DNA of 64,000 nt from Bacillus sp. F19 (GCA_023823795.1 CP085710.1:522001-586000); one strand, 5' to 3'; shown: positions 34,823 to 43,002, numbered from the stretch's first letter. Translations and numbers: made by a program. The notes: generated by a model from the letters alone, not told the origin.

Positions 34823-35236
34823 ATGCAGTTGAAATGGGAGAATGAAGGATATATCGTATCGGATGACAAAACGCTGCTTCAAATGGGAAAAATAGAAGCT
34901 TGGCTCAGCGAAGCGTATTGGGCAGCAGGCCGCTCTAGAGAAATTATCGAAAAAAGCATCCAACACTCCTTGTGCTTTGGAATGTATGATCCAGATGGCA
35001 GGCAAATAGGTTTTGCCAGAGTCATTACAGATCAGGCGGTTTTCTCGTGGATTATGGACGTAATCATTGATCAGGAATTCAGAGGAAAAGGCCTGGGAAA
35101 AAAGCTCGTTGAATGTATAATCGCACATCCGGACATTTTGCATACTAAAATGGGATTAGCTACAAAGGATGCTCACGGGCTTTATCGGCAGTTTGACTTT
35201 GAAATGGATGAGTGCATGAGAAGACCACTCTTATAA
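34823..35236 (+). CDS. GNAT-family N-acetyltransferase
   Basis: A protein of about 137 residues with a compact GNAT domain. The acetyl-CoA loop is DQEFRGKGLGKKLVE, and the end (GLATKDAHGLYRQFDFE) is typical of the YitI/ElaA-like small acetyltransferases with the pattern AxGLYxxFGF. AAAGGAG at 34813 is followed by ATG at 34820 and 34823 and TTG at 34829. The 34823 ATG is used here, though the TTG has better spacing. It is a single gene with a terminator at 35417. Substrate unknown. Confidence 0.82.
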   Translation: MQLKWENEGYIVSDDKTLLQMGKIEAWLSEAYWAAGRSREIIEKSIQHSLCFGMYDPDGRQIGFARVITDQAVFSWIMDVIIDQEFRGKGLGKKLVECIIAHPDILHTKMGLATKDAHGLYRQFDFEMDECMRRPLL

Positions 35237-35416
35237 AAAGCTGTGTTCGCATAGATTGTTGTTTTTCATAAATAGACTCATTCACGTCTAACAGTAAAGT
35301 TTCGTGTTGCCTTTCTAAATAAAATCGCTCAAAACTTACTCTGAAATAACATTTGAACGTACTTAAAACAACTTGAAAAGCAACGAAGTTTTTAGAAAAG
35401 ACCCTATAAAAATATC

Positions 35417-35449
35417 AGCCCGTATGCAAATAAATGCAGCGGGCTTTTC
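35417..35449 (+). terminator. Terminator downstream of the GNAT gene
   Basis: AGCCCG pairs with CGGGCT, with an inner TGCAAATAAATGCA stem, followed by TTTCT. The 180 bases between the GNAT stop and this site hold no gene. Confidence 0.7.
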
Positions 35450-35452
35450 TGC

Positions 35453-35704
35453 TTAATGTATCATTCCTTTTCTTAATCTGGCAGCCACAGCCTCTGCGCG
35501 ATGGTTCACCCCTAATTTTCGAATGACGGCACTTATGTAATCCCTGACGGTAAATTCGCTGATCTTCATGTATGAAGCCATTTCTTTCATACAATATCCA
35601 TTTGCAAGATGCTGAAGCACTTCCGTTTCCCGGTTGCTTAAAATGAGAATCCTTGAAGTAAAAGCATTGTCAGAAAGCTTGAGATCCTCTTTTGAAAAAA
35701 GGCT
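35453..35704 (-). pseudogene. C-terminal LuxR/NarL-type DNA-binding domain, truncated
   Basis: On the minus strand this frame reads SNRETEVLQHLANGY, then KEMASYMKISEFTVRDYIS and IRKLGVNHRAEAVAARL: a complete LuxR-type four-helix DNA-binding domain like that of DesR or GerE. An in-frame stop at 35705-35707 lies upstream, and there is no ATG, GTG or TTG with a ribosome site before the domain. The receiver half of a response regulator seems to be lost. It could be a GerE-sized protein with an unusual start, but a relic is more likely. Confidence 0.75.
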
Positions 35705-35715
35705 TTAGAGAACAG

Positions 35716-35745
35716 TAAAAAGCACACGGACTTATGACCGTGTGC
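35716..35745 (-). terminator. Terminator overlapping the MFS stop codon
   Basis: GCACACGG pairs with CCGTGTGC; on the minus strand TTTTT follows. The stop codon of the MFS gene lies in the loop. Confidence 0.82.
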
Positions 35746-37003
35746 CAGCTGTACTTCTTTTATCATAAACCGAAAACATCAACCAGTAGAGCAGCGCACT
35801 TACGCATGCAAGGATCCCGAAAATGGCAAACGTCCATTGAAAACCAAACCAGACCGTCATCGGGATGGAAAGCGGGGCAATCGTCCGCCCTACGGTATAT
35901 CGAAGACTGGCTGCGGCAAAATATTGTCCTCGCATGTGTTCAGGAGCAAGCTTTGAGACGAAGCTTTGCTGCAAACCTGCCGTCATCAGTTCAGCAAATG
36001 TAAAGAGCGCCATAGCAAAAATAAGTCCCCAGATAAAGCTGAACTGTCCAAAGAGGAAGATCGACACTCCGTATAAAATAGAGGAAAGAATAAAAACGTT
36101 CCTTTCTTTATAGGCCGTCATCCACTTAGTTACGGAAATTGTCAGGATGGCTACAAGCAAGCCATTTTCTGAAAGCAGAAACCCGAAAGCCTGCTCACCC
36201 CCGAGAGTGACGGACCAATCTCCAATTGAGAACAGCTGCTCATTCTGAACGGTTTCTTTTGTATACACAGGAATCAGCATATCAAGCTGCATAAAGGTTT
36301 GAGCTGCAAGCACGCCTGCACCAATATAAAGAAGGAATGCTTTATCCTTAAAAATAATCTTGTAATCCCGAATCTGATGAAGAAGAAATTCATACCACTT
36401 GGAGCCGCTGCCAAGCTTGCTGCCGGCAAAAGGGGCAGTTTCGCGCGTCCATAGAAAAAGCAATCCTGCAAGCAAGAAACAAACGAACCCTGCAAACACC
36501 AATAATTCAAAGAAATAATTCACATAGAAAATAGCACCCAAAATCGGACCAATGACGACGGCCAGGTTAATGGACGTGTAGAAGACGGCAAACACATTGC
36601 TTCGGTCTTTTTCTTCTACGACATCTGCAATCATGGCCTGACTTGCCGGCCAATAAAATGATCCGAAAACTCCTGCAAGCGCAAAGCAGAAAAAACCAAG
36701 AAGCGGAGCTTCAAACCATGGGGAAACGGAAAGAGCAAACGTAAGAAATGACAGTCCCTGACCAACAGCAGACAGCACCATCATTTTCTTCCTTCCGAAC
36801 CGGTCCGCGCAGTAGCCTCCCATTAAGTTCGCCATAACAGAAAAAATCTGCGAAAACACAAGCAGAAATCCCGCCTGCTCCTTCCCGAATTCCTCAGCAA
36901 AATAAATTGTCAAAAAGGGGAAAAACATCCAATATGTAATATTCATCAATGCTTCGCCAAATAAGCGTATTTTTAAATTTCGGTCCCAATCCCTAAGTCT
37001 CAT
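35732..37003 (-). CDS. Major facilitator superfamily transporter
   Basis: A 423-residue MFS protein with twelve predicted segments. The loop 2-3 signature is present (GGYCADRFGRKKMMV), and an acidic/aromatic N-terminus (MRLRDWDRNLKIRLFGE) precedes segment 1. It belongs to the drug/H+ antiporter-like DHA1 group; the long cytoplasmic loop (KLGSGSKWYEFLLHQIRDYK) divides the halves. A short extracellular loop (TKETVQNEQLFSIGDW) is longer than usual. It starts with ATG on the minus strand. Substrate unknown. It is a single gene with its own terminator. Confidence 0.85.
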   Translation of the reverse strand: MRLRDWDRNLKIRLFGEALMNITYWMFFPFLTIYFAEEFGKEQAGFLLVFSQIFSVMANLMGGYCADRFGRKKMMVLSAVGQGLSFLTFALSVSPWFEAPLLGFFCFALAGVFGSFYWPASQAMIADVVEEKDRSNVFAVFYTSINLAVVIGPILGAIFYVNYFFELLVFAGFVCFLLAGLLFLWTRETAPFAGSKLGSGSKWYEFLLHQIRDYKIIFKDKAFLLYIGAGVLAAQTFMQLDMLIPVYTKETVQNEQLFSIGDWSVTLGGEQAFGFLLSENGLLVAILTISVTKWMTAYKERNVFILSSILYGVSIFLFGQFSFIWGLIFAMALFTFAELMTAGLQQSFVSKLAPEHMRGQYFAAASLRYTVGRTIAPLSIPMTVWFGFQWTFAIFGILACVSALLYWLMFSVYDKRSTAGTRS

Positions 37004-37183
37004 GCTGCTATCCTCGCTTTTTCAAAATCCACCTTCTCTATGATACCCCTCAGCTGAATAGAAGAGCAACGTATTCATGCTTGTGAATCCCTTTAAGAGA
37101 TGATAGGTTTTAATGACAGACCGTTTTGGATATATTTATAGAATAATAGAGAGAATCACCAGCTTGAAGAAAGGAGTGAATCT

Positions 37184-37978
37184 ATGGAATTCAAACTTGA
37201 TCACATCGTTCATTTTGTTGACAGGCATCCACTTGAAGCCGCAAATATGTTCATAAAACAGGATTTACATGCTGTTATGGGCGGACGTCATGAAAACTGG
37301 GGGTCTCACAACAGCCTATGTTATTTCAGCGATCTGGCCTACTTGGAGTTTCTTGCTGTTGAAGACCGCAAGAAAGCAAATGCGGCAAATAATCCGCTTA
37401 TTCTCAGGCTGTTAAAGCAGCGTGCTGAAGGCTTGGGGCAGCTTGCAATCCGGACTGACCGGATTGAAGAAGTGAAACAGCAGCTTGAAGTAAAGGGGCT
37501 TGAGACAGGAGAAGTCATTGATGCCAGCAGAAAAAGAGAGGATGGCAGCTTATTAGAATGGAAAATGCTCTTTATTCAACAAAGCGATGAAGGCTGTCCG
37601 CTGCCTTTTTTTATCCAATGGAACCAGACAGATGATGAACGGAAGCAAGACTTGCATAAGAACGGTGCTTTGGGCGCTCAAAACCTGGACGTATCTATTT
37701 CAGCCGTCCATTATATCGTAAAAGATTTAAATTCCGCCGTTACCAAATGGAGAAAATACTTTGATTTGCCAAGGGGAGAGGAAACGGTGAATGATGAGTG
37801 GCGGGCAAGAAGCTATGCCATCAAGCTTCCATCCTTTCAGCTCATTTTTACAGAAGCATCCGGAGCGGGCACGGTTCAGCAAATGCTTGCGAAGAAAGGC
37901 GAAGGTCCATATTTGGTTGAATTCGATCCGCCGGTTTTTAAATCCTGCTATCAAATTTGCGGCAGTATGTTTAAATAA
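37184..37978 (+). CDS. VOC-superfamily glyoxalase-like protein
   Basis: A 264-residue protein of the glyoxalase-like (PF13468-type) group. The N-terminus FKLDHIVHFVDRHPLEAA gives the first metal-type histidine, and a second VOC half starts near residue 175 (VSISAVHYIVKDLNSAVTKW). Members of this family are common in bacilli and most have no known substrate. It starts with ATG after AAAGGAGTG and is closed by a strong terminator that also faces the minus-strand gene at 38052. Confidence 0.85.
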   Translation: MEFKLDHIVHFVDRHPLEAANMFIKQDLHAVMGGRHENWGSHNSLCYFSDLAYLEFLAVEDRKKANAANNPLILRLLKQRAEGLGQLAIRTDRIEEVKQQLEVKGLETGEVIDASRKREDGSLLEWKMLFIQQSDEGCPLPFFIQWNQTDDERKQDLHKNGALGAQNLDVSISAVHYIVKDLNSAVTKWRKYFDLPRGEETVNDEWRARSYAIKLPSFQLIFTEASGAGTVQQMLAKKGEGPYLVEFDPPVFKSCYQICGSMFK

Positions 37979-38016
37979 AAAATCCGCTTCCTTTCTATCT
38001 GGAAGCGGATTTTTTA
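37979..38016. terminator. Bidirectional terminator
   Basis: AATCCGCTTCC pairs with GGAAGCGGATT. T-runs flank it on both strands, so it can end both the VOC gene and the 38052 minus-strand gene. Confidence 0.9.
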
Positions 38017-38051
38017 TTAAAGAATGGTTGATATTCTTTTATCTTATGTCC

Positions 38052-38450
38052 TTATTTAATTGGCTTAACGACAATAGCCTGAGAGCTTTTTCTAATTAGA
38101 CAGTCTTTTAATTCCTCTTCGGAAATCATTCCAAGTGTAAGGGCGGCATCAATTTTTTGCTTGTCAGGCTGTTTTACTGAAATAATACAATCAGTTAAAT
38201 TTAAGTCTTCTAAAACCTTTACTGTTTTCTCAGGATGATATTGTTCTGAATGCCGGATCTGCCTCTGAATCTTATAATCACCGATTCTCTCTTCCCCTTT
38301 GCAGAGCTTTCCGTGCGCATGATCAAAAAAGGAATTGAAGATTTTTTTCATCTCTGCAAGTTCCTCTTCAATCCCTTTCGCCTTTTCATTCAATGAAGCA
38401 TATCGTGCAACCATTTCCTCAGGAATTTGAAAGGTTTTTGAATCGCTCAT
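38052..38450 (-). CDS. Hypothetical protein with N-terminal coiled coil
   Basis: A 132-residue cytoplasmic protein. Residues 15-40 (ARYASLNEKAKGIEEELAEM) form a likely coiled coil, followed by KLCKGEERIGDYKIQRQIR and a C-terminal part rich in Lys and Ile (IRKSSQAIVVKPIK). I do not recognise the family; the layout weakly recalls phage-type Gam or nuclease-inhibitor proteins. It has a good AACGGAGG site before the ATG on the minus strand. It is a single gene between two plus-strand genes. Confidence 0.7.
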   Translation of the reverse strand: MSDSKTFQIPEEMVARYASLNEKAKGIEEELAEMKKIFNSFFDHAHGKLCKGEERIGDYKIQRQIRHSEQYHPEKTVKVLEDLNLTDCIISVKQPDKQKIDAALTLGMISEEELKDCLIRKSSQAIVVKPIK

Positions 38451-38614
38451 TTGGATGCCTCCGTTTTTCGTGTGATTCTAAACTATATGCTAAACTGCCT
38501 GGATGTAGAACGTTTGTTTGATTCTTTATCATGAAACATCTATATTTTAAGAAGGAATAACGCAGCTGATTGTATAACCTAAGTAAGAGAAGGATTTTTA
38601 ATGGAGGGAGAAAA

Positions 38615-38986
38615 ATGGATTTTTTCACGATTCTTTCAGAAGATAAAATTAAACAGGCGATAAAAGATGGCGAGTTTAAACAGCTTCCCGGTATGGGAAA
38701 GCCTCTTGAGCTTGAAGATTTGTCCCATATTCCGCCTGAACTCCGAATGTCCTATAAAATGATGAAAAATGCGAACATGATGGATGAAGACATCGAGCTG
38801 AAAAAAGTGATTCATACGTTAGAGCAGCTGATTGCCCAATGTCCGGATGAAATGGAGAAAGAAAAGCTGCAGGTGCAGCTGAACGAGAAAGCATTTCAGC
38901 TTGATAAGGTTCTAAAGAAAAGAAATACCTTCAGTTCAAGAGCCTCTGCTTTTTATAAAGATAAGATTTATTCGAAATGGTCCTAA
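38615..38986 (+). CDS. DnaJ-related DUF1992 protein
   Basis: A 123-residue protein of the DUF1992 family, named after a C-terminal region found in some DnaJ-like proteins. The signature is near the N-terminus: EDKIKQAIKDGEFKQLPG followed by GKPLELEDLSHIPPELRM. The remainder is helical and charged. I chose ATG 38615, seven bases after GGAGGGAG; the ATG at 38570 has no site. Function unknown. The photolyase-family gene starts 26 bases downstream and is probably co-transcribed. Confidence 0.88.
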   Translation: MDFFTILSEDKIKQAIKDGEFKQLPGMGKPLELEDLSHIPPELRMSYKMMKNANMMDEDIELKKVIHTLEQLIAQCPDEMEKEKLQVQLNEKAFQLDKVLKKRNTFSSRASAFYKDKIYSKWS

Positions 38987-39012
38987 TAGACATCGATGAT
39001 GGAGTGATTCTC

Positions 39013-40371
39013 ATGAACGTTGTCTGGTTTAAACGTGATTTACGAATAGCTGATCATAAGCCGCTTGCTGACGCAGCTCTATATGGGGAAGTTCTCCCGC
39101 TGTATGCAGCCGAACCATCTTTATGGTCTGGAGAAGACTATTCTGCAAGGCACTTTCAGTTTGTCCGGGAAAGCTTAGAGGAACTGCAGGGTGCTTTGGA
39201 AGATAGGGGCGGCAGATTATTCACCTATATGGGGGAGATGGAAGAGGCGCTTTCTGCACTCTTTAAAACATATGGCCCATTCACTTTGTATGCTCATGAA
39301 GAAAAGGCAGGGCCACGTGTACATGACAGGAATGCAAGAGTGAGAGAATGGATGAATGATAGAGGTCTCAGGTTTTTGGAGTATCCCATTAATGAAAAAA
39401 ACAGCGGAAGAAAACTTCAGGAAAGATGGAACGTTTTTTGTCGAAGTGAGCCTTTTAGCCGCCCTGAGCATGTCGAAGTACCAAAAACCATTCCAGAAAG
39501 CTTTTTCATTGGGTCGGAAAAACTTAAATCTTTTCCTGTCAGTGGGGAACCAATCAGATTTGGCCAGCAGGGCGGTGAACAGCAGGCGCTTGAAACGCTT
39601 GAAACCTTTTTGGAGGAACGATTTCACTTATACGAAGAGCATGGTTCTAACCTTCTTCAATCAACTGTTTCATCAAGCAGGCTTTCGCCATATTTGGCAT
39701 GGGGAAATATTTCGTTTCGTGCAGTTGTCCAGAAAACGTCGATAAAGATAGAAAATTGTGATAATTTGTTTCTTGTGAAACAATTAACATCTTTTCAGGA
39801 GCAGCTTAAGGAAAGGTGGAAGCTGATGGAGCAGGAAAATCTCCTTGAATTGCAGCCTTTGCCGGATGAAAAAGGGGCAGGGGATGATTTGTTTTTGAGA
39901 TGGTTTAAAGGGCAAACTGGGATTCCCATGATAGATGCATCAATGACTTGTCTTCATAAAACCGGGTGGATCCCCTCAAAATATCGAGGTATGCTCGCGT
40001 CTTTTGCTGCCAATACGCTTTCCCTGAACGTGCAAAAGTGTTCGGATGCGCTAGCTTCCCTTTTTCTGGACTATGAGCCCATCATTCATGTTCACCAGAT
40101 TCAAAAGATGCCGGAGAAAGTGCAGGATCCAGTGAAAATAGGAAAAAAAGAAGATCCAGACGGGGTTTTTATTAAGAGATACTTACCAGGTCTTTCGAAT
40201 GTTCCTGCTAAACATATCCATGAGCCTTGGCATTATCCCGGTTTTTTTCGCTTGGATTATCAGGCGCCAATAGTAGATATTAAAAAAGCGAATCAGGCTG
40301 CAAGGAAGCCGGGTATATCAGAACGTCCTTCAAAGTCCTCTGATCATGAACAATTGAAATTCGATTTGTGA
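39013..40371 (+). CDS. Photolyase/cryptochrome-family protein, divergent FAD site
   Basis: A 452-residue member of the photolyase family. The N-terminal alpha/beta domain (MNVVWFKRDLRIADHKPL) and the middle (SSSRLSPYLAWGNISFRAV) are normal. In the C-terminal FAD domain GIPMIDASMTCLHKTGW is kept, and FLDYEPIIHVHQIQKMP aligns with the usual FLDYEPGIHYPQ region. After that about seven residues that normally lead into the (R)IYNPVKQS motif are missing and the flavin-contacting glycines are changed. The end (DPDGVFIKRYLPGL, IHEPWHYPG) is again normal. It may be a light-independent or decaying relative. Start: ATG 39013 after GGAGTGATT. Confidence 0.82.
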   Translation: MNVVWFKRDLRIADHKPLADAALYGEVLPLYAAEPSLWSGEDYSARHFQFVRESLEELQGALEDRGGRLFTYMGEMEEALSALFKTYGPFTLYAHEEKAGPRVHDRNARVREWMNDRGLRFLEYPINEKNSGRKLQERWNVFCRSEPFSRPEHVEVPKTIPESFFIGSEKLKSFPVSGEPIRFGQQGGEQQALETLETFLEERFHLYEEHGSNLLQSTVSSSRLSPYLAWGNISFRAVVQKTSIKIENCDNLFLVKQLTSFQEQLKERWKLMEQENLLELQPLPDEKGAGDDLFLRWFKGQTGIPMIDASMTCLHKTGWIPSKYRGMLASFAANTLSLNVQKCSDALASLFLDYEPIIHVHQIQKMPEKVQDPVKIGKKEDPDGVFIKRYLPGLSNVPAKHIHEPWHYPGFFRLDYQAPIVDIKKANQAARKPGISERPSKSSDHEQLKFDL

Positions 40372-40390
40372 AAGGAGACTGATTTAAAAC

Positions 40391-40520
40391 CACGATAAAT
40401 AGGGTAAGGGGTTCCGTTTTGGGAGGGAAATCTCAAAATCACACCCTATTTAGCACTAGAAATAACACCAAGATTCGCAAATTAAATCGCACTGCTTTTA
40501 GCGGTGTTTTTTTGCACGCA
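40391..40520 (+). repeat. Structured non-coding repeat, copy 1
   Basis: A 130-bp stretch with AAATAGGGT/ACCCTATTT as an outer stem (about 40397-40451) enclosing TTTTGGGA/TCTCAAAA. It shares GGGTTCCG, a GGGAG run, the 13-mer AGCACTAGAAATA and ATTCGCA, in that order, with the minus strand of 42597-42706. A terminator-like AACACC...GGTGTTTTTTT lies at its right end. It stands downstream of the photolyase-family gene. Confidence 0.65.
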
Positions 40521-40671
40521 AGAAAACTCAGTCCTTATTCGAACTGAGTTTATAACATTTTTTAAAAGTTACTCCATTAAAGCCCCCGATTGTGGAATAT
40601 TTTTGTTTGTTTCGGTTCAGTTCTTTACTTTTAATCCTACTTTACTTGATCACTGCTTAATAATCTAATTT

Positions 40672-41199
40672 TTATACGTCTTCTGTTATATCATAATTCA
40701 TCAATTGTTGAGGGGCATAAATTTTCTCAAAAATAACACCCAAGAAATAGGAGAACATTAGACCAAAACAAATATGAATAAGTGTAAACTTAACTCCAAA
40801 TGAAGCCAATTCATATACAACAACTGGTAATTTTGCAGTTGACCAAACCCCTATAAAGAATACAACATACCGTAAACTTGCTCCTTTTTTTAGAAAAATT
40901 ACCGCTATGGGAAAAGCAACATATAATGGACCAGCAGCAATTACTCCTAAAAATAGAGCGAAAAAAATGCCATAGAAGCCAGAGTTTTTCCCCATATATC
41001 TAATTAATGTTTCTTTCTCTACCCATTTGTCAAGTAAACCTACAAATATTAAGACAGGGGGGAGCAGAAAAAGCATATCTAAAATGCTTTTTCCAGTTAA
41101 TTGAGTTGCCTTCCATCCTATCGAATGGTTTATAAAAGTAAGTATAATGAGCCCAATTAATAAAATGAAAAAGAAACAATATTTTCTTAAAATTTTCAT
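40672..41199 (-). CDS. Permease half B, UPF0718/YraQ-ArsP type
   Basis: A 175-residue membrane protein with about five segments. It carries one of the two repeats of UPF0718-type permeases (GVIAAGPLYVAFPIAVIFLK), a family that contains YraQ and the organoarsenical exporter ArsP, which are normally one chain. The partner repeat is in the gene directly upstream. The start at 41199 overlaps the stop of that gene by four bases (ATGA); a TTG at 41214 would give a longer overlap. It is the last gene of a padR-led operon. The transported compound is unknown. Confidence 0.78.
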   Translation of the reverse strand: MKILRKYCFFFILLIGLIILTFINHSIGWKATQLTGKSILDMLFLLPPVLIFVGLLDKWVEKETLIRYMGKNSGFYGIFFALFLGVIAAGPLYVAFPIAVIFLKKGASLRYVVFFIGVWSTAKLPVVVYELASFGVKFTLIHICFGLMFSYFLGVIFEKIYAPQQLMNYDITEDV

Positions 41200-41678
41200 C
41201 TCATCACCACCCAAATAATAAAAGCAAATATGACAGACATTAATACTGCAGCAACATTACGAGCATAAGCGAAGCTTCGCCCAAATATTTTTTGTTCCAT
41301 AGGTAATGTTACGATTCCAACAGACATAAATGACGACATTAATGCAGCTACTTGAGGGAGACCTGCACCATTTTGGACTAATGTAGCTCCAAGTGGGAAT
41401 ACAACAAAGCTTGGTATTAGTGAAACAGAACCTATTATTGTAGAGTAAACAATACCAATAAATCCGGATTTCTCTCCAATTATTGAAGAAATTAAAGATG
41501 GCGTTAATATTGAAAGTGATAATCCTACAAAAAGCATAATTGCTAACACGTCAGGCATAATATTGCTAAACATTTTCCATGACTTTAATAGAGCATCTTT
41601 CGTTTTATTTTTATTTTTTGAAAAAGAAATTATAGTAAGAATGATAGCTATAGCGTAAAGAATAGCCCCATTAATCAT
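41196..41678 (-). CDS. Permease half A, UPF0718/YraQ-ArsP type
   Basis: A 160-residue membrane protein with about five segments. Its core (GSVSLIPSFVVFPLGATLVQ) is the mirror repeat of the AAGPLYVAFPIAV stretch in half B, so the two small proteins should pair to make one two-repeat permease. It overlaps the padR gene by eight bases and half B by four. The ribosome binding site lies inside the padR coding end. Substrate unknown; the PadR regulator suggests induction by a toxic or phenolic compound. Confidence 0.78.
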   Translation of the reverse strand: MINGAILYAIAIILTIISFSKNKNKTKDALLKSWKMFSNIMPDVLAIMLFVGLSLSILTPSLISSIIGEKSGFIGIVYSTIIGSVSLIPSFVVFPLGATLVQNGAGLPQVAALMSSFMSVGIVTLPMEQKIFGRSFAYARNVAAVLMSVIFAFIIWVVMR

Positions 41679-42015
41679 GATTAGGCTTCTTTTTCAATTC
41701 TTTATATTTTTTTATGAAAAATGATAAATTTTTCATTTTTACCTCAATATCTATTTGAAACTCTTCTAATTTTCGTTTTCCAGCTACAGTAATCTTGTAC
41801 ATCCTTATCGGTTTATCTCGATCGGTTGTATCCAAATAAGACTCTACAGCACCTTCTGTTTCTAATTTTTTTAGTGTGCGATATATAATTGCACTATCAA
41901 TCGGATTGACCGGTAGCTCTTCCTCACATTTTTGTAGAAGTTTCCCTCCATAACAATCTCCTTCAGTTAAAAATAATAAAAGAAATGCACCTGTATGTCT
42001 CCCTGTATGTTTCAT
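41671..42015 (-). CDS. PadR-family transcriptional regulator
   Basis: A 114-residue winged-helix regulator of the PadR family. The DNA-binding part (CYGGKLLQKCEEELPVN, then AIIYRTLKKLETEGAV and the wing DRDKPIRMYKIT) is complete, with a short C-terminal dimerisation helix rich in lysine. It is the first gene of an operon with two permease halves and overlaps the next by eight bases. The promoter region carries a dense set of ACTGT/ACAGT half-sites, so autoregulation is likely. Start ATG has GAGGTTCAATGTT upstream. Confidence 0.85.
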   Translation of the reverse strand: MKHTGRHTGAFLLLFLTEGDCYGGKLLQKCEEELPVNPIDSAIIYRTLKKLETEGAVESYLDTTDRDKPIRMYKITVAGKRKLEEFQIDIEVKMKNLSFFIKKYKELKKKPNHD

Positions 42016-42038
42016 AACATTGAACCTCCTTAGATTTG

Positions 42039-42127
42039 ATACTGTATTTAAAAAACATTTACCGCTATTAAGATCATACTGTTGTTAACATCATACTGTC
42101 ATTAACAGTAATATGTAATTAACAGTA
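42039..42127 (-). promoter_or_regulatory. Cluster of PadR-type operator half-sites
   Basis: ATACTGT occurs at 42039, 42076 and 42093, and the opposite AACAGTA at 42104 and 42121. Pairs such as ATACTGT-cat-TAACAGTA (42093-42110) form good palindromes of the ATAC...GTAT class known for PadR proteins. They lie directly upstream of padR. Confidence 0.65.
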
Positions 42128-42596
42128 TATGTAGAATATAATTTCATGTCAACTCTATAACACAATATGTGTTTTAAGTCGTAATATTTTCATCTTAAAC
42201 AAATATTCCGTTCTCAAATTATCTTTCATGAAGCAAGACTTGAGTCTGATAAGATCCCCTTATCTTAGAGACAAAAAACCCCCTCCTATAATTTAGGAGG
42301 AGCAAAGAAAAAGGTTAAGTTGTTAAAAAGCTTTTATAATAAACCTTGCTTTACTGGAGTTTTTTTTCATATCCTCATTTAACCTTTGCCCGATTGCTGA
42401 ATAACCATTTTCACATAAGAAAGAGGTTCAGATGGCTATTTTCTTATGCGAAATAAGCTGCATTGGCAAGCAAATTATTACCCTAATCAGCATACTAAAA
42501 ACCCACTGGCCAATGGCTTGTCCTCTTGCTAATTCCTATGCTAATTAAGTGGTTAAAAACGATTAAAATTACCTCGAAACGTTGATATAACAAGAA
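42128..42596. other. Non-coding region with hairpins between padR and the tre operon
   Basis: No gene could be supported. A minus-strand terminator-like hairpin (CCTCCTA/TAGGAGG followed by T residues) lies at 42272-42300. Related palindromes of the type CTTAT-gcga-AATAAG (about 42441-42457) and CTAATTC-TATGC-TAATTA (42528-42547) recur about 80-88 bp apart, with a third at 42608. Their function is unknown. Confidence 0.5.
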
Positions 42597-42706
42597 AAAA
42601 AAGCAGGTCTAATTCATATGCGAATTAGCCTGCTATTTCTAGTGCTATTTGCTGTTTTTTCTCCCTAATCGGAACCCATTATAAATAGGGAGTGTTTTTT
42701 TGTTTG
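42597..42706 (-). repeat. Structured non-coding repeat, copy 2 (inverted)
   Basis: On the minus strand it reads, in order, CTCCCTATTT, GGGTTCCG (42677), TTAGGGAG, AGCACTAGAAATA (42646-42634), AATTCGCA and a strong AGCAGG/CCTGCT hairpin followed by eight T residues. The order of motifs is that of 40391-40520. The two copies face each other across the padR-permease operon. Confidence 0.65.
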
Positions 42707-42929
42707 AGGAAAATGGGTTTGGGCAGTCATAAATCTTCTATTAGCGGTCAGAAAAAGGGCAAGCCTATTTTAAATCAATCATGCACTGCAGCCTCAAAAA
42801 ATATTAAATAGAGTGCTTTTTTGCAGGAGTTAGAGGGTATGGATAAATGAAGTGTGAACACAAGATTTACGAATGACAAAAACGGAAGGACTTGGTAATA
42901 GCGTATAACAGGATAAGCAGTCAGAAAAA

Positions 42930-42943
42930 TGAAAACGATTACT
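42930..42943 (+). promoter_or_regulatory. cre-like site 1 of the tre operon
   Basis: TGAAAACGATTACT fits the CcpA consensus with one mismatch and lies just upstream of the -35 box. Confidence 0.6.
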
Positions 42944-42951
42944 CTTTTTTG

Positions 42952-42980
42952 TTGACAACATGTATATACAGGAATACAAT
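42952..42980 (+). promoter_or_regulatory. Sigma-A promoter of the tre operon
   Basis: TTGACA and TACAAT are separated by exactly 17 bp. The first TreR box lies inside the spacer. Confidence 0.88.
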
Positions 42981-43002
42981 ATGGATGTAACTTGTATATA
43001 CA
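42961..43002. promoter_or_regulatory. Two TreR operator boxes
   Basis: TGTATATACA occurs at 42961 and, as TTGTATATACA, at 42992, each followed by GGAAT. Both fit the palindromic TreR site (TTGTATATACAA) of B. subtilis. One covers the promoter spacer and the other lies just downstream of the transcription start, a repressing layout. Confidence 0.85.
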
